64,000 nt of DNA, taken from Saccopteryx bilineata (lineage: Eukaryota > Chordata > Mammalia > Chiroptera > Emballonuridae). The stretch lies in assembly GCF_036850765.1 (NCBI RefSeq), contig NC_089495.1:209114347-209178346 (forward strand), in the 5' to 3' direction. Shown one piece after another: positions 24,923 through 36,544 of the stretch. Both the position numbers and the translations under genes were made by a program. The notes below the pieces were generated by a model. It saw only the letters and a list, made by a program, of their open reading frames with translations, was not told where the DNA came from and did no database searches. The first letter of the stretch is position 1. Each line of letters begins with the position of its first letter.

Positions 24923-25434
24923 GAGCACTTTGTACTTTTCACTCAAGGTTCTGTGGGTCAGGGTCCAGCACACATCTGACCACCATGACTGTGCCCCATG
25001 CATGTCCATAGCGTTCCTGTCCCCCAGTGTGTGGACAGGGTCCCCCCACGTCTTTGTAGCTTGGAGCCATGGTCCACATGTCTGTGGGCCCACAGGTGAG
25101 GGTTCCTCTGCTTGGGTCGATGCTCAGGAACACGAACGTTCCACACTTCAGGGTTATGCCCACTTACTCTCCAAAGTGGAGGTAGCGTACACCCATCGGC
25201 CGTGGCCACGCAGGCCTGGCCAGCACGTTCTGTCCCATACAAGGTCAAGTGGGTCTGCTCACCTGGGGGGTCTGGGTGCACCGTGATGCTGGACTTCCGG
25301 CTGGCACGGCACTGCTGACACTTGACGGTTTACCATCTCTTTCTTCCTGTGTGGCCTGTGGCCACACGGTGGTCAGATGTGTGCTTTATAGGACCCTGAC
25401 CCAGAGAACCTTGAGTGAAAAGTGGAAAGTGCTC
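24923..25434. repeat. Inverted repeat, arms 62 and 66 bases, 384-base spacer
   Basis: The left arm (24923-24984) begins GAGCACTTTGTACTTTTCAC and ends ACATCTGACCACC. The right arm (25369-25434) is its reverse complement with three substitutions and a five-base insertion (TATAA after GGGTCC in reverse reading). About 59 of 62 aligned bases match. It may be the ends of a DNA transposon, two copies of an unnamed repeat, or a hairpin. No transposase frame lies between the arms. Confidence 0.85.
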
Positions 25435-26002
25435 AAAGATGTGTCTTCTCCCACTTTCCTGCCTCGTCATTATTTTAAATACAGACTTACTCTGTGCTCT
25501 GCTACAATTTGACTTTAATTATGTCTCACACAACTGACAGATGTTTAAACGTATGACCAAGGACGCATGGCACGTGTGTGCACGCAGACTCACGCACAGA
25601 CACGTTTCACACGTCAGGGGAGTCCGGTTCCTTCACTGAGCAGCAGCTCCTGAAGCGGTTTCACAGAAACAACACTCCCAGGTAGACCTTGGTGGCGCTG
25701 CCGTGCGAGCACAACACAGTGTCTCCGCTTCTTTCCGTCCGGACGTGAACGCTGCTTCGGCTTTTCACAATTATAAACAGCCTGGAAGTCAGCTCGGCCT
25801 CCACTTGAATTTCTCTGCCCCTGGGACATGTTTTGAGAAGCAGAAGTGTGGAGCACACGGGGCGCCCTTTGAAAGCTTTCTGATGAGGACTTGGACCAGG
25901 GTTTCTTGGTGGCTGTGTTTGTTTTGGTTTTCTGAGACAGAAAACAGCCCAAAGTTATTCCCAGGAGGCAGAGTGGATAGCCCTGGTTCCTCCCTTAACT
26001 CC
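25435..26002. other. Unique sequence, no gene seen
   Basis: No exon or repeat family is recognisable. Confidence 0.5.
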
Positions 26003-26465
26003 ACACGCGCAGGCACACACGCACACACACGCATACATGCACACACGCAGGCACACGCACACACACGCATACATGCACACACGCAGGCACACACGCACAC
26101 ACGCGCACACGCGCACACGCGCACACACACGCATACATGCACACACGCAGGCACACGCGCACACACACATACATGCACACACGCAGGCACACACGCACAC
26201 ACACATACATGCACACACGCAGGCACACGCACACACACGCATACATGCACACACGCAGGCACACGCGCACACACGCAGGCACATGCACACACGCAGGCAC
26301 ATGCACACACACACATACATGCACACACGCAGGCACACACGCGCACACACGCAGGCACATGCACACACGCAGGCACATGCACACACGCAGGCACATGCAC
26401 ACACACACGCACACATGCGCACACACACATGCATACACGCTCGCGAACACGCACACACATGCACA
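26003..26465. repeat. Complex (CA)n array with GCAGG and CATAC punctuation
   Basis: About 460 bases of CACACG-type sequence with regularly placed GCAGG and CATACATG words. Two unit sizes are visible, roughly 35 bases (CATACATGCACACACGCAGG plus a CACACG stretch) and 18 bases (CACATGCACACACGCAGG). Alternating purine-pyrimidine with many CG steps favours Z-DNA. Frames across it are Cys/Val or His/Thr polypeptides and are not genes. Confidence 0.93.
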
Positions 26466-26689
26466 GGCTGATTCTGCACCTCCCCCCTCAGGAGGGATGG
26501 GGCAGCTGGGCCTTCACTCTTCCTCTCCCCGGAGCTGGTTCATCTCATCTCTCAGCAACTGCCTTCCCACCATGACCGCTGGGGTGGCCTGTCGAAGGGA
26601 CTGCTGACCTCACGGCCCTGCCTGCATCCCAGTGAGCACCTGGCGGCACTTTGTAGAACTTGGCGGTATGCGTGTATTCCCATGAAAAA
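26466..26689. other. Short unique spacer
   Basis: No recognisable feature. Confidence 0.4.
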
Positions 26690-26786
26690 ATGAGCGTGTC
26701 TTTCTTATTCACCGCAGTCTCTCTCTCTCACACCTGATGCCCGGCACGTAGTAGGTGCTTCGCGGATATTGGTAGAATGCATCTTT
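26690..26786 (+). mobile_element. LINE L2 (or MIR) 3' end
   Basis: CTTATTCACCGCAGTCTC is followed by GATGCCCGGCACGTAGTAGG and TGCTTCGCGGATATTGGTAGAATG (quoted in parts), matching the L2/MIR tail pattern 'tgcctggcacatagtaggtgctcaataaat'. It is old and diverged by CpG-unlike changes. Confidence 0.7.
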
Positions 26787-28685
26787 GATGTGATTTGGAC
26801 TGATGAAGTGGGGAAGAGATTGGGAGAGCGTGTGTGCCCACATGCTGCGCTGGCTGTAGGCACCACAACGGCTCAGCTGGGCCCAGGGGACACGTGGCAA
26901 AGTCTGGAGACCTTCCTGTTTGTCCAGAACCGGGGGGTGAGTTGCTACTGACATCCAGTGTGGAGGGACCAGCGATGCTTTGAGACACCCTGCAGGTCAC
27001 AGGGTGGCCCCACCGTGCAGACAACCTGGGCCCGGCTGTCAGAGTGCCACGTCTGAGAAACCCGCTCCTGGTCAGGACATGGTGGCTGTTTCTCTTCCTT
27101 GTCAGCGTGTCAGTCTCCCAAATTCTCTGAAACAATTTTGGAATTGTTACTACTTATTAGAGGGGCATTATTAATTAATGTGAGCTTGGAGTGCAGGACC
27201 TGTGGCTCTCAGGAGTGACCTGGCCACCGCAGGCAACTGCCATCTGCCCATTTCTATCCCGTGGGGGACAGTTCGGTCCCTGCTTGAATGTCTGCACATG
27301 CCCTCAGGCCTCAGAGCCCTGGGAAGTTCAAAGAACGTCCTAGGAAACACCCTTGAGATGTGCCCACTCTGTGACGTTGGTGTAAGTGAGCCCAGGGAGG
27401 CAGTTGTTTACCGAAAGCGATGAGATCATCGTCACTGAGGGAGCGCGGGGTGAGCCTCTGCGTGGCTGTGTCGTGATGTTGGGAGGCGGTCACCCGGGCC
27501 AGGCGGGCGGGGGTGTCCACGTGACACCCTGCCATGGGAGGAAGGCCTGGGACAGCCCGTTCTGCTGGGGACCGACCAGCAGGAGGAGAATGGCCTCCTG
27601 GGCCCCATACAGCCTGCGGAACCGCCGCGCGGGGCCAAGGGACGTTGTCAGGGCTGGAAGTCCGTGCCCGCCAGTGTACGCGCCATTTCCATAGCCTTCG
27701 GGAGAGCGTCCCTGGGTGGGGTCGGCTCCTGGGTTGTCTGAGCAGAGGGTCTGTCCTTGCTGCGGCCCAGTACGAGTGATGCCCGACCCAGTTTCCCGGT
27801 TCTGCTTCTCTGTTAGACCAGCGGACCCGCCGTCCTTCCTCTGTCCCTCGGGGAATGTCAGCAGGACGGCTTAGATTTTCAAAAATGGAGGAAGATATTT
27901 TTGCTCTGCGGACTGTCCTGCAAGCCCGGTGGATGGGAAGGTGCAGCGGAGGACACTGCCTGTCCCTAATTACTGGCCCTGAGTCCAGTTTGCCTGTGTG
28001 GGCAGCCGTCCTCAGGCACGCCCTTGGGTGCAGCCAGCAGGCCGAGCGGAACGGTGGCCTGGCCGCAGGGACTGGGGAGGGACTTCTGCTGGCACCTTGC
28101 CCTGTCCTTGCCTTCAGGAGAATGGGGGCAATGAGACAGTGGGGGACAGCCGTCCGTGACAGGCCAGGGACGGCTGCACCCGGAGATGGCACAGTCGGGA
28201 GGGCAGGAAGGGTCCCTGGCCGCCCCCTACCCATCCCAGGCCTGGTGTGCTGGGAGACCTCTGAACTGTGGACGCCCCGGGTCTGGACGTGGGGTGGGGC
28301 CGAGCACAGCCTTCAGGGTCATGGTGGGCTTTCGCAAGGCACCCAGAGAGCCCCGCGGAGCACCTCGACTCGGTGACCACGACTCATGCTGCGATGTGAC
28401 CGGGGCAGCGAGGTCAAACGGCTGCCCACTTCCAGGCAGTCCTCCCACTTGTCCCACGTGGCGTTTGACCTCAACACGACCCTCCCACACGCGCTCCCTC
28501 TGGGTGGCGGCCGGTGAGCTGCGCTGGGGACTTCTGTGGGGGGACCTTCCCCCCGTGGGGGCGAGTGCCCGACCCGCAGGTCTGCGACTCGGACCCGGAC
28601 CCTGCTCGGCTGGCCGGCACCCCAGGGAGATGCTGAGACAGCGTGAGACTCGGACACTGATTATTTTCCTGAGAACTGGGTCCCT
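26787..28685. other. Unique GC-rich sequence, no gene seen
   Basis: A 307-codon open frame at 27311-28234 (minus) overlaps several others and shows no domain. An AT-rich island with ATTATTAATTAATG lies near 27167. Confidence 0.5.
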
Positions 28686-29000
28686 TGAATATGAAAATTA
28701 ACCTTTTTTTATAATAACGAAAATGACACAGCCAGTTGAAGTTTAGAGCTGGATTTATCTCGTTGACGGTGCCTGTCACGGCCTTGAGTATTTATTGAGT
28801 AGTTTTAAAAGTTCATTAAACTCCAGAGATTAAATATGGCCCTGAGCAGTGTCCCCATAAAGGGGAAATATGGCCCTATTACTTGGTAAAATGTTGTGCT
28901 CTGTTGTTAATTCAGCTCCCCTGAGTTCTCATCTTCTGACTCGGAAGACATTTCCCGTGCTGTTAAGTTTGACATTTTCGGAGCACCTTGGACTCTGTCC
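28686..29000. promoter_or_regulatory. Candidate conserved non-coding element
   Basis: An AT-rich unique block with TTTTTTTATAATAACG, GAGTATTTATTGAGTAG and a direct duplication of AAATATGGCCCT at 28832 and 28866, 34 bases apart. These half-sites resemble CArG-box halves but are not perfect CArG boxes. The call rests on composition and the doublet. Confidence 0.28.
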
Positions 29001-30975
29001 CAGCCCTCGGCAGAAACTCAGCCGTGCGCGTTTATTCCGGGAGGCTGGGGGACCCACGCTGGGCCCCCACAGTTCTCCAGAAATGTCAACTGCATTAGCC
29101 CTTTCTTCTTCTGTGTCACCTGCCTTCGTGAAAACCAGCTGACCTACACGAAGACCCCGCCCCGTGGGGGGCGGCTGGAGCCCCGAAGGAGACTCGGTCC
29201 CCTGACCTGCGTGTCCCTGGGACCCGCGTGACTCACGGGGCAGGAAGCGTGGGCACAGCCTGTGACTCGTACCACTTACTATGCTTCCGATTTCCTTCCG
29301 ATCGTTTCCCGCTGAAGCTCTGGGAAAAGACCCTTTTATCATCATATTTGACCTGGGGGCTTTGCTTGCTTTCTACAGCAAAATCTCAGCGATGCTGGCG
29401 GAGCTGTTTCATGTGTCCTCGTGTGGACTAGCCCGGGGCAGTGGGGCGTCTTGCCTGACCGTGAAGAGGCGGTTGGGGGACCCCGTGTGCCTGCAGGGAA
29501 AAGCAAGACCAGCACGTGGTCTCTCACCCACGGTGGGGTGTGTGGAATGGGGTCTCCTAATGAGCCCCTGATGCACAGACAGAGGACCACAGCCCTCTGG
29601 GGGGCCGGGGCCGGGCCATTGGGGAGCCCTGGGGGTCCCCAATCTCAACACTTGGTAGAAAGAGAGATTGCCGAGGACCTCACCCTGGGGTCAGTGGTCC
29701 CTGAAGCCCAGAGGAAAAGATGTGACCACATATCCCCAGAATACAGATATCTGATTCTCCACGCTGCATCCAGGAGCTAGTGTGTTACTGTTATTTGGTA
29801 AACACGCAGTACACACTGACATGTAGGAGGATGAGAAAAAGTAAATGATCATTCAACTTAGCAGCAGCACAAGAACCTTCCTGCTCTCACAGATGGTGTT
29901 ACCAATAGGTAGCCGGCTTGGTTACTAATGTTACTAATATTTTAAACACTTAGCTTTTGAAGGTCTTGCTACCTCTGCTATCACAGTGTTGTCTCAGTGA
30001 ACACTAGGGTGAGCTCCACATCTCCATGACGTGGGGAGAACCCACATTTCACATGATCTTACTGATCCCAGATGTTTTAGGTTTTATCGCATCGACTGTG
30101 CCCCGTGGTTGCGGACCTCCCAGTGTGGCTGACAGGTAGCTGGGATTCGGACTAGAAACAAGGCCCCGCCTCCGGCCCTCTGCCGGTTTTTGTTTTGGAG
30201 TTTTCTTTGTAAATAAAGTTTTATTGGCACACATGGAAATCACAGTACGGTTTTTCTTAGGAAGATGAATAACTCCCACCTGAACAGGGGTCCCGCGAGG
30301 TGTTGGCGCCTGCGTGGTCAGTGCCTAGAGCCGGGCTCCAGCACCGGCCTCAGACGAGGGTGCCGAGAGGGTGGAGGCAAAAACGGGTCGGGCGAGGAGG
30401 ATTGTCACCGCGCCCCCACAGCTGTGCCTTCAACGCCTGGTTGTGTCCATTCATGTCTTCGAGCGCACCGTCCATGGCACGATGTGTGTGTGTGCGTGTA
30501 CACGTATATACACACAGCATACATAGCACACGTGATGACCTCCCTGTGGGATGGAGAGCCAGCGTCCGTGTGACAGGATTTTCCTGCCACGTGCAGTGGG
30601 AGCTGGAGCAGGCTGCCAGGCGTGTGAACTGGGAGGTGTGTCCTGCCCACCCCTCCCTGTCTCGGGCGCGGAGGCGCTCACGCTCACGTCAGCGCTGGGT
30701 GAGCACGCACGTCTGCTGGTCTGACCCTGTATCGTGGGATGGGAGGCCCCTCGGAAGGTCTTCAGCTTTTAATATGTACAGAGCTTTGCATCTGGTCGAT
30801 TGGCATTCTAGAACTTTAACAACCTGCGCAGAGAAGGATGGTGATGCTGTTTGCAAAAAGAAAGAAAAGGGGAGTCTAGACTAATGTCACCCGAGCGACA
30901 TCGCCCGCGGGTGCAAGGAGCAGGGTGGATGCTGCATCGGGGAGGGTGCCCCCGGGCACCAGTGGGGTGTGAGTA
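29001..30975. other. Unique sequence; possible small hAT-Charlie scrap
   Basis: At about 30205-30250, TTTGTAAATAAAGTTTTATTGG and CACACATGG (quoted in parts) resemble the internal part of MER5/Charlie-type hAT elements, too short to be certain. A TGTGTGTG/ACACGTATATACACAC microsatellite lies at 30484-30516. No exon is seen. Confidence 0.4.
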
Positions 30976-31572
30976 CAGTGTGTCCGTAAAGTCATGGTGC
31001 ACTTTTGACTGGTCACAGGAAAGCAACAAAAGACGACAGAAATGTGAAATCTGCACCAAATAAAAGGAAAACTCTCCCAGTTTCATACCTATTCAGTGCA
31101 GTTCGATGTGGGCTCACGCACAGATTTTTTAGGGCTCCCTAGGTAGCTATCCCGTATAGCCTCTACAGACTCGTCACTGACTGATGTCCTACCAGAACGT
31201 GGTTTCTCCACCAAACTGCCGGTTTCCTTCAACTGCTTATCCCACCGAGAAATGTTATTCCTACGTGGTGGCGCTTCGTTATAAACACGCCGACATTCAC
31301 GTTGCACTTTGATCACGGATTCGAATTTAGCGAGCCACAGAACACACTGAACTTTCCTCTGTACCGTCCACATCTCGACTGGCATGGCTGTGGGCTGCTC
31401 TGCTGTATACACGGTGTTACGTCATCATCTGCGCATGCGCACATGCTGCCACATCGTGCTACAGAAACTGGGAGGGTTTTCCTTTTATTTGGTGCAGATT
31501 TCACATTTCTATTGTCTTTTGTTGCTTTCCTGTGACCGGTCAAAAGTGCACTGTGACTTCATGGACACACTG
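30976..31572 (-). mobile_element. Non-autonomous Tc1/mariner-type transposon with 109-base TIRs
   Basis: The element is 597 bases, flanked by TA at 30974-30975 and 31573-31574. The left TIR (30976-31084) begins CAGTGTGTCCGTAAAGTC and the right TIR (31464-31572), reversed, begins CAGTGTGTCCATGAAGTC. Both are 109 bases and differ at about 8 positions, mostly transitions, so identity is about 93 percent. The interior carries the 5' part of a transposase gene on the minus strand and lacks the catalytic part. TA duplication, TIRs and HTH homology together place it in Tc1/mariner. Such elements entered bat genomes by horizontal transfer in several cases, but transfer is not shown by this window. 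Confidence 0.92.
31089..31412 (-). pseudogene. Truncated mariner-type transposase, N-terminal helix-turn-helix only
   Basis: A 107-codon uninterrupted frame inside the mariner element. Residues about 15-65 (including WLAKFESVIKVQRECRRVY and NNISRWDKQL) match the first helix-turn-helix of mariner-like transposases of the DUF4817/HTH type. Residues about 66-100 (KPRSGRTSVSDESVEAIRDS and SPKKSVRE) match the linker and second helix-turn-helix. Full transposases of this class are about 340-350 residues with a DDE/D catalytic domain, which is absent here: the frame ends where the internal deletion joins the right-hand TIR. The start methionine lies close to the TIR, as usual. It could at most make a DNA-binding fragment; whether it is transcribed is unknown. 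Confidence 0.85.
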
Positions 31573-33336
31573 TATAGGGGGACTGACTTCAAGGCACCGG
31601 CTCGCAGTTCTGGTGACCAGCAGCCTGAGATGGGCATGCAGGCTGAGCCCTGGGGAGGAGCGATGCCCCGACTGCCAGCGTCCTCCCTTCTCCCAGCGAC
31701 CGGTCTTCTCTGTTCGAGCAGGACCTCTGATGGCCGCCACTGGACAGCCACCTGCCTGTTAAAGGAAGTGAGTTCTGCTGTTCTTCATGAGCCACTGAAA
31801 CTCTGCTGAATAGACGATCCTACCCACGGAACGGGGGCGGTGGCTCTTGCCATGCGCTCCCCTCAGGGACAGTCATTTAGAGCAAATCGAGGGACATGGT
31901 GGCCATCCTCCTCCGAACCTGCACCCCCTGTGGCCCTCCCAGCAGTCCGAGGTGCCAACCCTCGTGTCACCCCCCTGTGGCTTCACCTTCGGAGGAGCTG
32001 CCCGCCCTGGCTGGGTGCCCTTGCCTTGGCCCAGCAGAGTCCAGCCGAGCGAGGATTTACTTCGGGCATCATACGTTCTGTCCTGATGGGTTCAGAGGCT
32101 GGTTCCAGAGAAGCATTGGACTTGGACATGCTCCAGCTGCTTTCTGATTGGGGTTCTTGCCAGGTGGCACGCTGGCTCCTGGGGAAGTGAGGAGAGCAGC
32201 CGTCTCCTGGTCGTAAACGTGTTCTGCACACTCTGGTTGCACGTAAGCCACGCGCTGTGGCTGAAGTTCCTGGGTGCACGACGTGAGGGAACGGGCCAAG
32301 AAACTGACGCCCCCCAAGTCCCACGGGAGGGCGCTGGGTCGCTTTTCACGCACCCTCAGACCTACCAGACCCGGCTCCCCCACCCTGCCCTGCAGCCACG
32401 TGGCCACTGCTGGCCATTGAGTTAAAATCCTTCCCCCTTCCATCCACCCAGTGGAATTTTTTCTAGAACAGCCTCTCCCCACAGACGTATCGAGGGCACC
32501 GGCCACGGGGCACCAGACGGGATGTGCACTGGCTGCAAACTTCCCCTGTAACATCTGCCGTAATTACTTAGCTCTTAAATACAGAATGAGTTTCATAATG
32601 AGTATTTGCATAGAGCTTTGGACTTAAAGCACGTACTTGTCTTACTTGAAATAAGTGTTAGAACAAGTTACAGATGAGAAAAACAGAACAGTTTAGACAA
32701 GTTCCCACTGGCCACCATGGTGGAGTCTCCCTTTTCCTTTCTTATTTACAGACCCAATTTACTTGGGGCTGATAATCTCTCCAGCAAAAAGGTCGTTTCC
32801 TGGGCTCCCTTGCACGGAGGTGTTACCCCATGACTCGTGTCACCAAAGGAGTTACATGGAAATACATTGTGGGAGCCTCCCCTCAATCTTCTCCCTTCCT
32901 ACCTTTTTCCTGTGTGGAGTATAGAAGTGGTGGCTGGAGACCCAGCAGCCACCTTGGACCATGAGGTGACGTAGGAAATGAAAACCACGTGTATACAGAA
33001 CAGAGGAATCGGAGGGGGCTGGATCTACACCACCCACCACCCACTGAAATCTCCAGTTGCCAATATTTGGGCTTCCTTCACACCAATGTCTGTGTGTACA
33101 GGTGACCCTAAGCCTCACACAGCTTTTCATACCATACAACTTCTGTATCTGCTGGGCATTGATCAATGTGTGTTGGTGGGGAGGGATGGTAATGACCCCC
33201 CCCCCCAGTGCTGCTTTACATATATATTGGGTCGTCATCATATTCTGAGGCATGTGGTCACCTCTCTAGAGGTCAGGACACTGAGACCACTCTGTGTCAG
33301 AGACCCCCATGTGGGTGCAATGGCTATAGTCAAAAT
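31573..33336. other. Unique sequence; possible unnamed old repeat
   Basis: At about 32935-32995 the string CAGCAGCCACCTTGGACCAT with GAGGTGACGTAGGAAATG recalls a common old mammalian repeat, but the match does not continue, so I do not name it. A C12 run lies near 33198-33208. No exon is seen. Confidence 0.4.
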
Positions 33337-33667
33337 CAGGGGTCCCCAAACTACAGCCTGTGGGCTGCATGCGGCCCCCTGAGGCCATTTATCCAGCCCC
33401 CTCCGCACTTCCGGAAGGGGCACCTCGTTCATTGGTGGTCAGTGAGAGGAGCATAGTTCCCATTGAAATACTGGTCAGTTTGTTGATTTAAATTTACTTG
33501 TTCTTTATTTTAAATACTGTATTTGTTCCCGTTTTGTTTTTTTACTTTAAAATAAGATATGTGCAGCGTGCATAGGGATTTGTTCATAGTTTTTTTTATA
33601 GTCCGGCCCTCCAACGGTCAGAGGGACAGTGAACTGGCCCCCTGTGTAAAGAGTTTGGGGACCCCTG
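33337..33667. mobile_element. Non-autonomous hAT (Charlie-like) DNA transposon, full length
   Basis: Termini are CAGGGGTCCCCAAACT on the left and, reversed, CAGGGGTCCCCAAACT on the right, giving 16-base perfect terminal inverted repeats. The flanks GTCAAAAT (33329-33336) and GTCTAAAT (33668-33675) form an 8-base target duplication with one mismatch; the right copy fits the hAT preference nTCTAnAn. The interior is AT-rich and has no transposase frame. At 331 bases it is a typical MITE-like hAT derivative. The same consensus occurs in several mammal lineages from memory. Confidence 0.93.
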
Positions 33668-33675
33668 GTCTAAAT

Positions 33676-35861
33676 AATCTCATGGGAAATGTGGAAGCCA
33701 GATTCAAGGAGAGGGGAGGGGGCTCTCTCTACATCGCTTACCACTGTCCAGGCCTCAGGGCGTGCCGTCTTCTGAATTATTCTGCAGGTGGCCGTGTGCT
33801 GGCGTGGTCTGTCTCCCAACCAGCCACCTGCCTTCTTGCTCTGGATTTTGCCCTTGGGACCCTTTCCTGCACAGACAACAGGCCTCTGATTGTCGCTGTC
33901 CCCTCATCCCAAAGGGCAGATGTGAAAGGTCCCCCTTCATCTAAACAGCGCCAGAGCATGTCCGGCAGAACAGTTTATCAGGAAAAATCTAGAAATCGCT
34001 CTGTGCAGTCTCCAGCCCATGTAAATATTTCCACATGTTATTCTTTATTAATTATATTTTATTGAAGCAATTAGGTGGCTGACAACCTCAGTGAGGCACT
34101 AATGAGAGGACCGTGGCTTCTCGCACGCTGCTGAGCAGACAGGGTGCCTGGAGTCCCAGGGGCCCGGCGCTGGCGGGGGAGGGGGCAGCCGCGTGGGCGG
34201 GGCCCTGGCCGGGACTGCGCACGTCCAGCCCCCTCCGTCGCTAAGGAAGAAACACTCCCTCACCGCCCACCCCTCCGCGTCCCTTCTCTTTGCCCCAGTT
34301 TCCAGAAACCTTGAGGACAGCTGTTCCAAGTCCTGAACCGTGTGCATCTCTGCGAGGTTGGGGTGATTTGTCTAATTCCCACGCCTTTCACTCTCTGCCC
34401 GGATGGCACACTGGTTCTGCATCAAGGCATCCGATACATTTCACGCTTCTTGCCTTTTCTGAAACATCCATGGCATTTCTAGGCACCCAGAGCACCTGGC
34501 TCAGACTCGGGGCTTCGCGCGCGTGATCGGGGGAGGAGGAGACGTGATTATTCTCGACATCCCTTGGAGGGGGGCCCAAGGCCTCATGGGGGGTGGGGGA
34601 CGGTGGGAGGGCGACCTAAGACGTTCTGCTTTCTTAAGGCCGAATTTCTCGTGAATCTAAGTCCTTTCCCAGGGGAAATGCCAAACACCGGGGGCTTTGA
34701 GGACGGGGAAGGGGAGAGCATGGGAATGTTTAGTCCTTTGTAGGGAAAACATTGTTAAGAAGACCACGCGTTACTTTTATTGATAATGTCAGTGCATCAA
34801 TCTAAACCCCTTTTCCAGACTGATTTTGCTGGAGGGAGGTCCTCGAGGTGACGTTTAAGGTCTGTCCTCTCCTCCTGTCCTCCGTGGCCCCGTGAGTCCC
34901 CACTCACTCTGTCCCGTGACACGCTACGCTGCCTCCACACCGAGGATGCTGGGAGACGCCCACCCTCCTTCACGCGTCTAGATCCCCCGTTCCACAGCAC
35001 GGTGGGAGCCCCATGGCTTAGACCGGACCCAGGTACCACCGGTGGCCTTAGTGACCAGAACTCACCGCTCTCTTGTGCAACAAAGAGGAGGAAGCAACAA
35101 GAAAAACGCTCTGAGTCCACCTGGCGGAACCCCACGGGCCATCGCCACGCCCTCTTCCCGTGCTCACGTCATCGAGTTAACGGTCTCACGTCTGCGACCA
35201 AAGGGGAAAGAAACCCCAGGCCGAAACGGGTTTAATCCCGGGGTCTCGACGCCCCATGAGGCCTTTCCCGTAATAAATATTCACACCGAGTCTGGCAAAG
35301 AGTAAAATTGCCATCGCTGAGCAGTTTAGCCTTCTCTCCATGGGTCACAAATGTCACTTGTCACAGAAGTCCTGGGCTTGCAGCGGATCTTGCGAATCTT
35401 CATTTGGAGAAAAGACCTTGTTTGTACTTTGCTTCTTGGGCCTCAAGTCGGGATCTTGGTCTTTCACGGTTGTGGGGTGGTTACCGTTGGCAACAGGAGA
35501 TCATAGGGAATGCGCTGGTTCCGGGATTCATTCATCGAGAGAGTCCTGTGGGGGTGACCGTGGGGACCCAGTGGTACTGTGGCCGAAGGGGGACCTGCCC
35601 TCCAGGGAGTGGGCATCCTAGAGGGACACACTGTTTGTTCCTTGCTGGAGGACAAGTGTCATGTTGCAGGGAGCGCTCTGAAGGCAGTAACACAGGTGGA
35701 GAGGTAAGAGGGGTGTCACTGTTCTGTGTTGGGGGGCGTGGCCAGCCTCTCTGATGAGGAGAAATTTGAACTGGGACCGGAACCCTACTGAGGAACCAGC
35801 AGGGGACGGCGAAAGAACATTCCGGCAAAGGGGCCCAAAATAGTACTGAAAGGCCAGTGGC
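33676..35861. other. Unique sequence, no gene seen
   Basis: A GC-rich patch lies at 34130-34290 and AT-richer patches at 34745-34800 and 35265-35315 (TAATAAATATTCACACC). None has repeat or exon features I can support. Confidence 0.5.
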
Positions 35862-36211
35862 TTGGTCAGCTCAGGCAGCTATAACAAAAACTCCACGAAC
35901 GGCGGCTCCCAGTGCAGACGTTTACTTCACATAGTCCAGGGGCTGGAGGTCCGAGATTAAGGCACTAGCCTGTTTGGTTCCTGGTGAGGCCATCTTCCTG
36001 GTCCTAGACAATCGGCTTGGGGCTGCGTCCCCACCTGCTGGAGAGAGAACCCTAGGGTCTCCCCTTCTTCTAAGGGCGCTAATCCCACATAGGGGGCCCA
36101 CTCTCATGACCTCATCAAACCCTGATCACCTCCCAAAGGCTTCACGCCCATCGGGGACTGGGGTTTCAACATTGGATTTGGGGGAATGCACATATTTGGT
36201 CTGTAGCATCC
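35862..36211 (-). mobile_element. MaLR (MLT1-type) LTR, antisense
   Basis: Read in reverse, the segment runs through TGTTGAAACCCCAGTCCCCG, GGGAGGTGATCAGGG, GAGGTCATGAGAGTGGGC, GATGGCCTCACCAGGAACC and ends near TTGTTATAGCTGCCTGAGC, the order of landmarks in ERVL-MaLR LTRs. It is an ancient solo LTR with no viral gene attached. Confidence 0.75.
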
Positions 36212-36544
36212 AGATCAGACTGTGGGCTTGGTTTGCTAAAATCCTTATTAATCTGAGGGCCCCACCCCCTCTGCCTAGACCCGGCATCGGGTAAGACAGA
36301 CACAGTGTTCTTCCCTCACTGACACAGGGGCGCCCTCCGCCCCAAGGTGACCTCAGGATCCTTGCGGAGACGCCCAGAGAGCAGAAGTTAGCTGCCGTCA
36401 ACCAGCTGCTTCTCCCTCTTTCCAGAAAGTTCTTCCCGTGGTTCCACACATGGCTGGTGGTGCCTCATGTTCAGCGCTGTGTCTGAAGGCCAGCTACCCA
36501 GAGCAGCCACCCTCTGCCCCGAGGCGACCTCGAGATATGGTGAC
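36212..36544. other. Unique spacer
   Basis: No feature recognised. Confidence 0.45.

Noticed and set aside
25789..26607. Cysteine/valine- or histidine/threonine-rich frames up to 290 codons
   Set aside because: Simple translation of the CA-type array.
32935..32995. String resembling a common old mammalian repeat
   Set aside because: The similarity does not extend to either side, so the family cannot be named.
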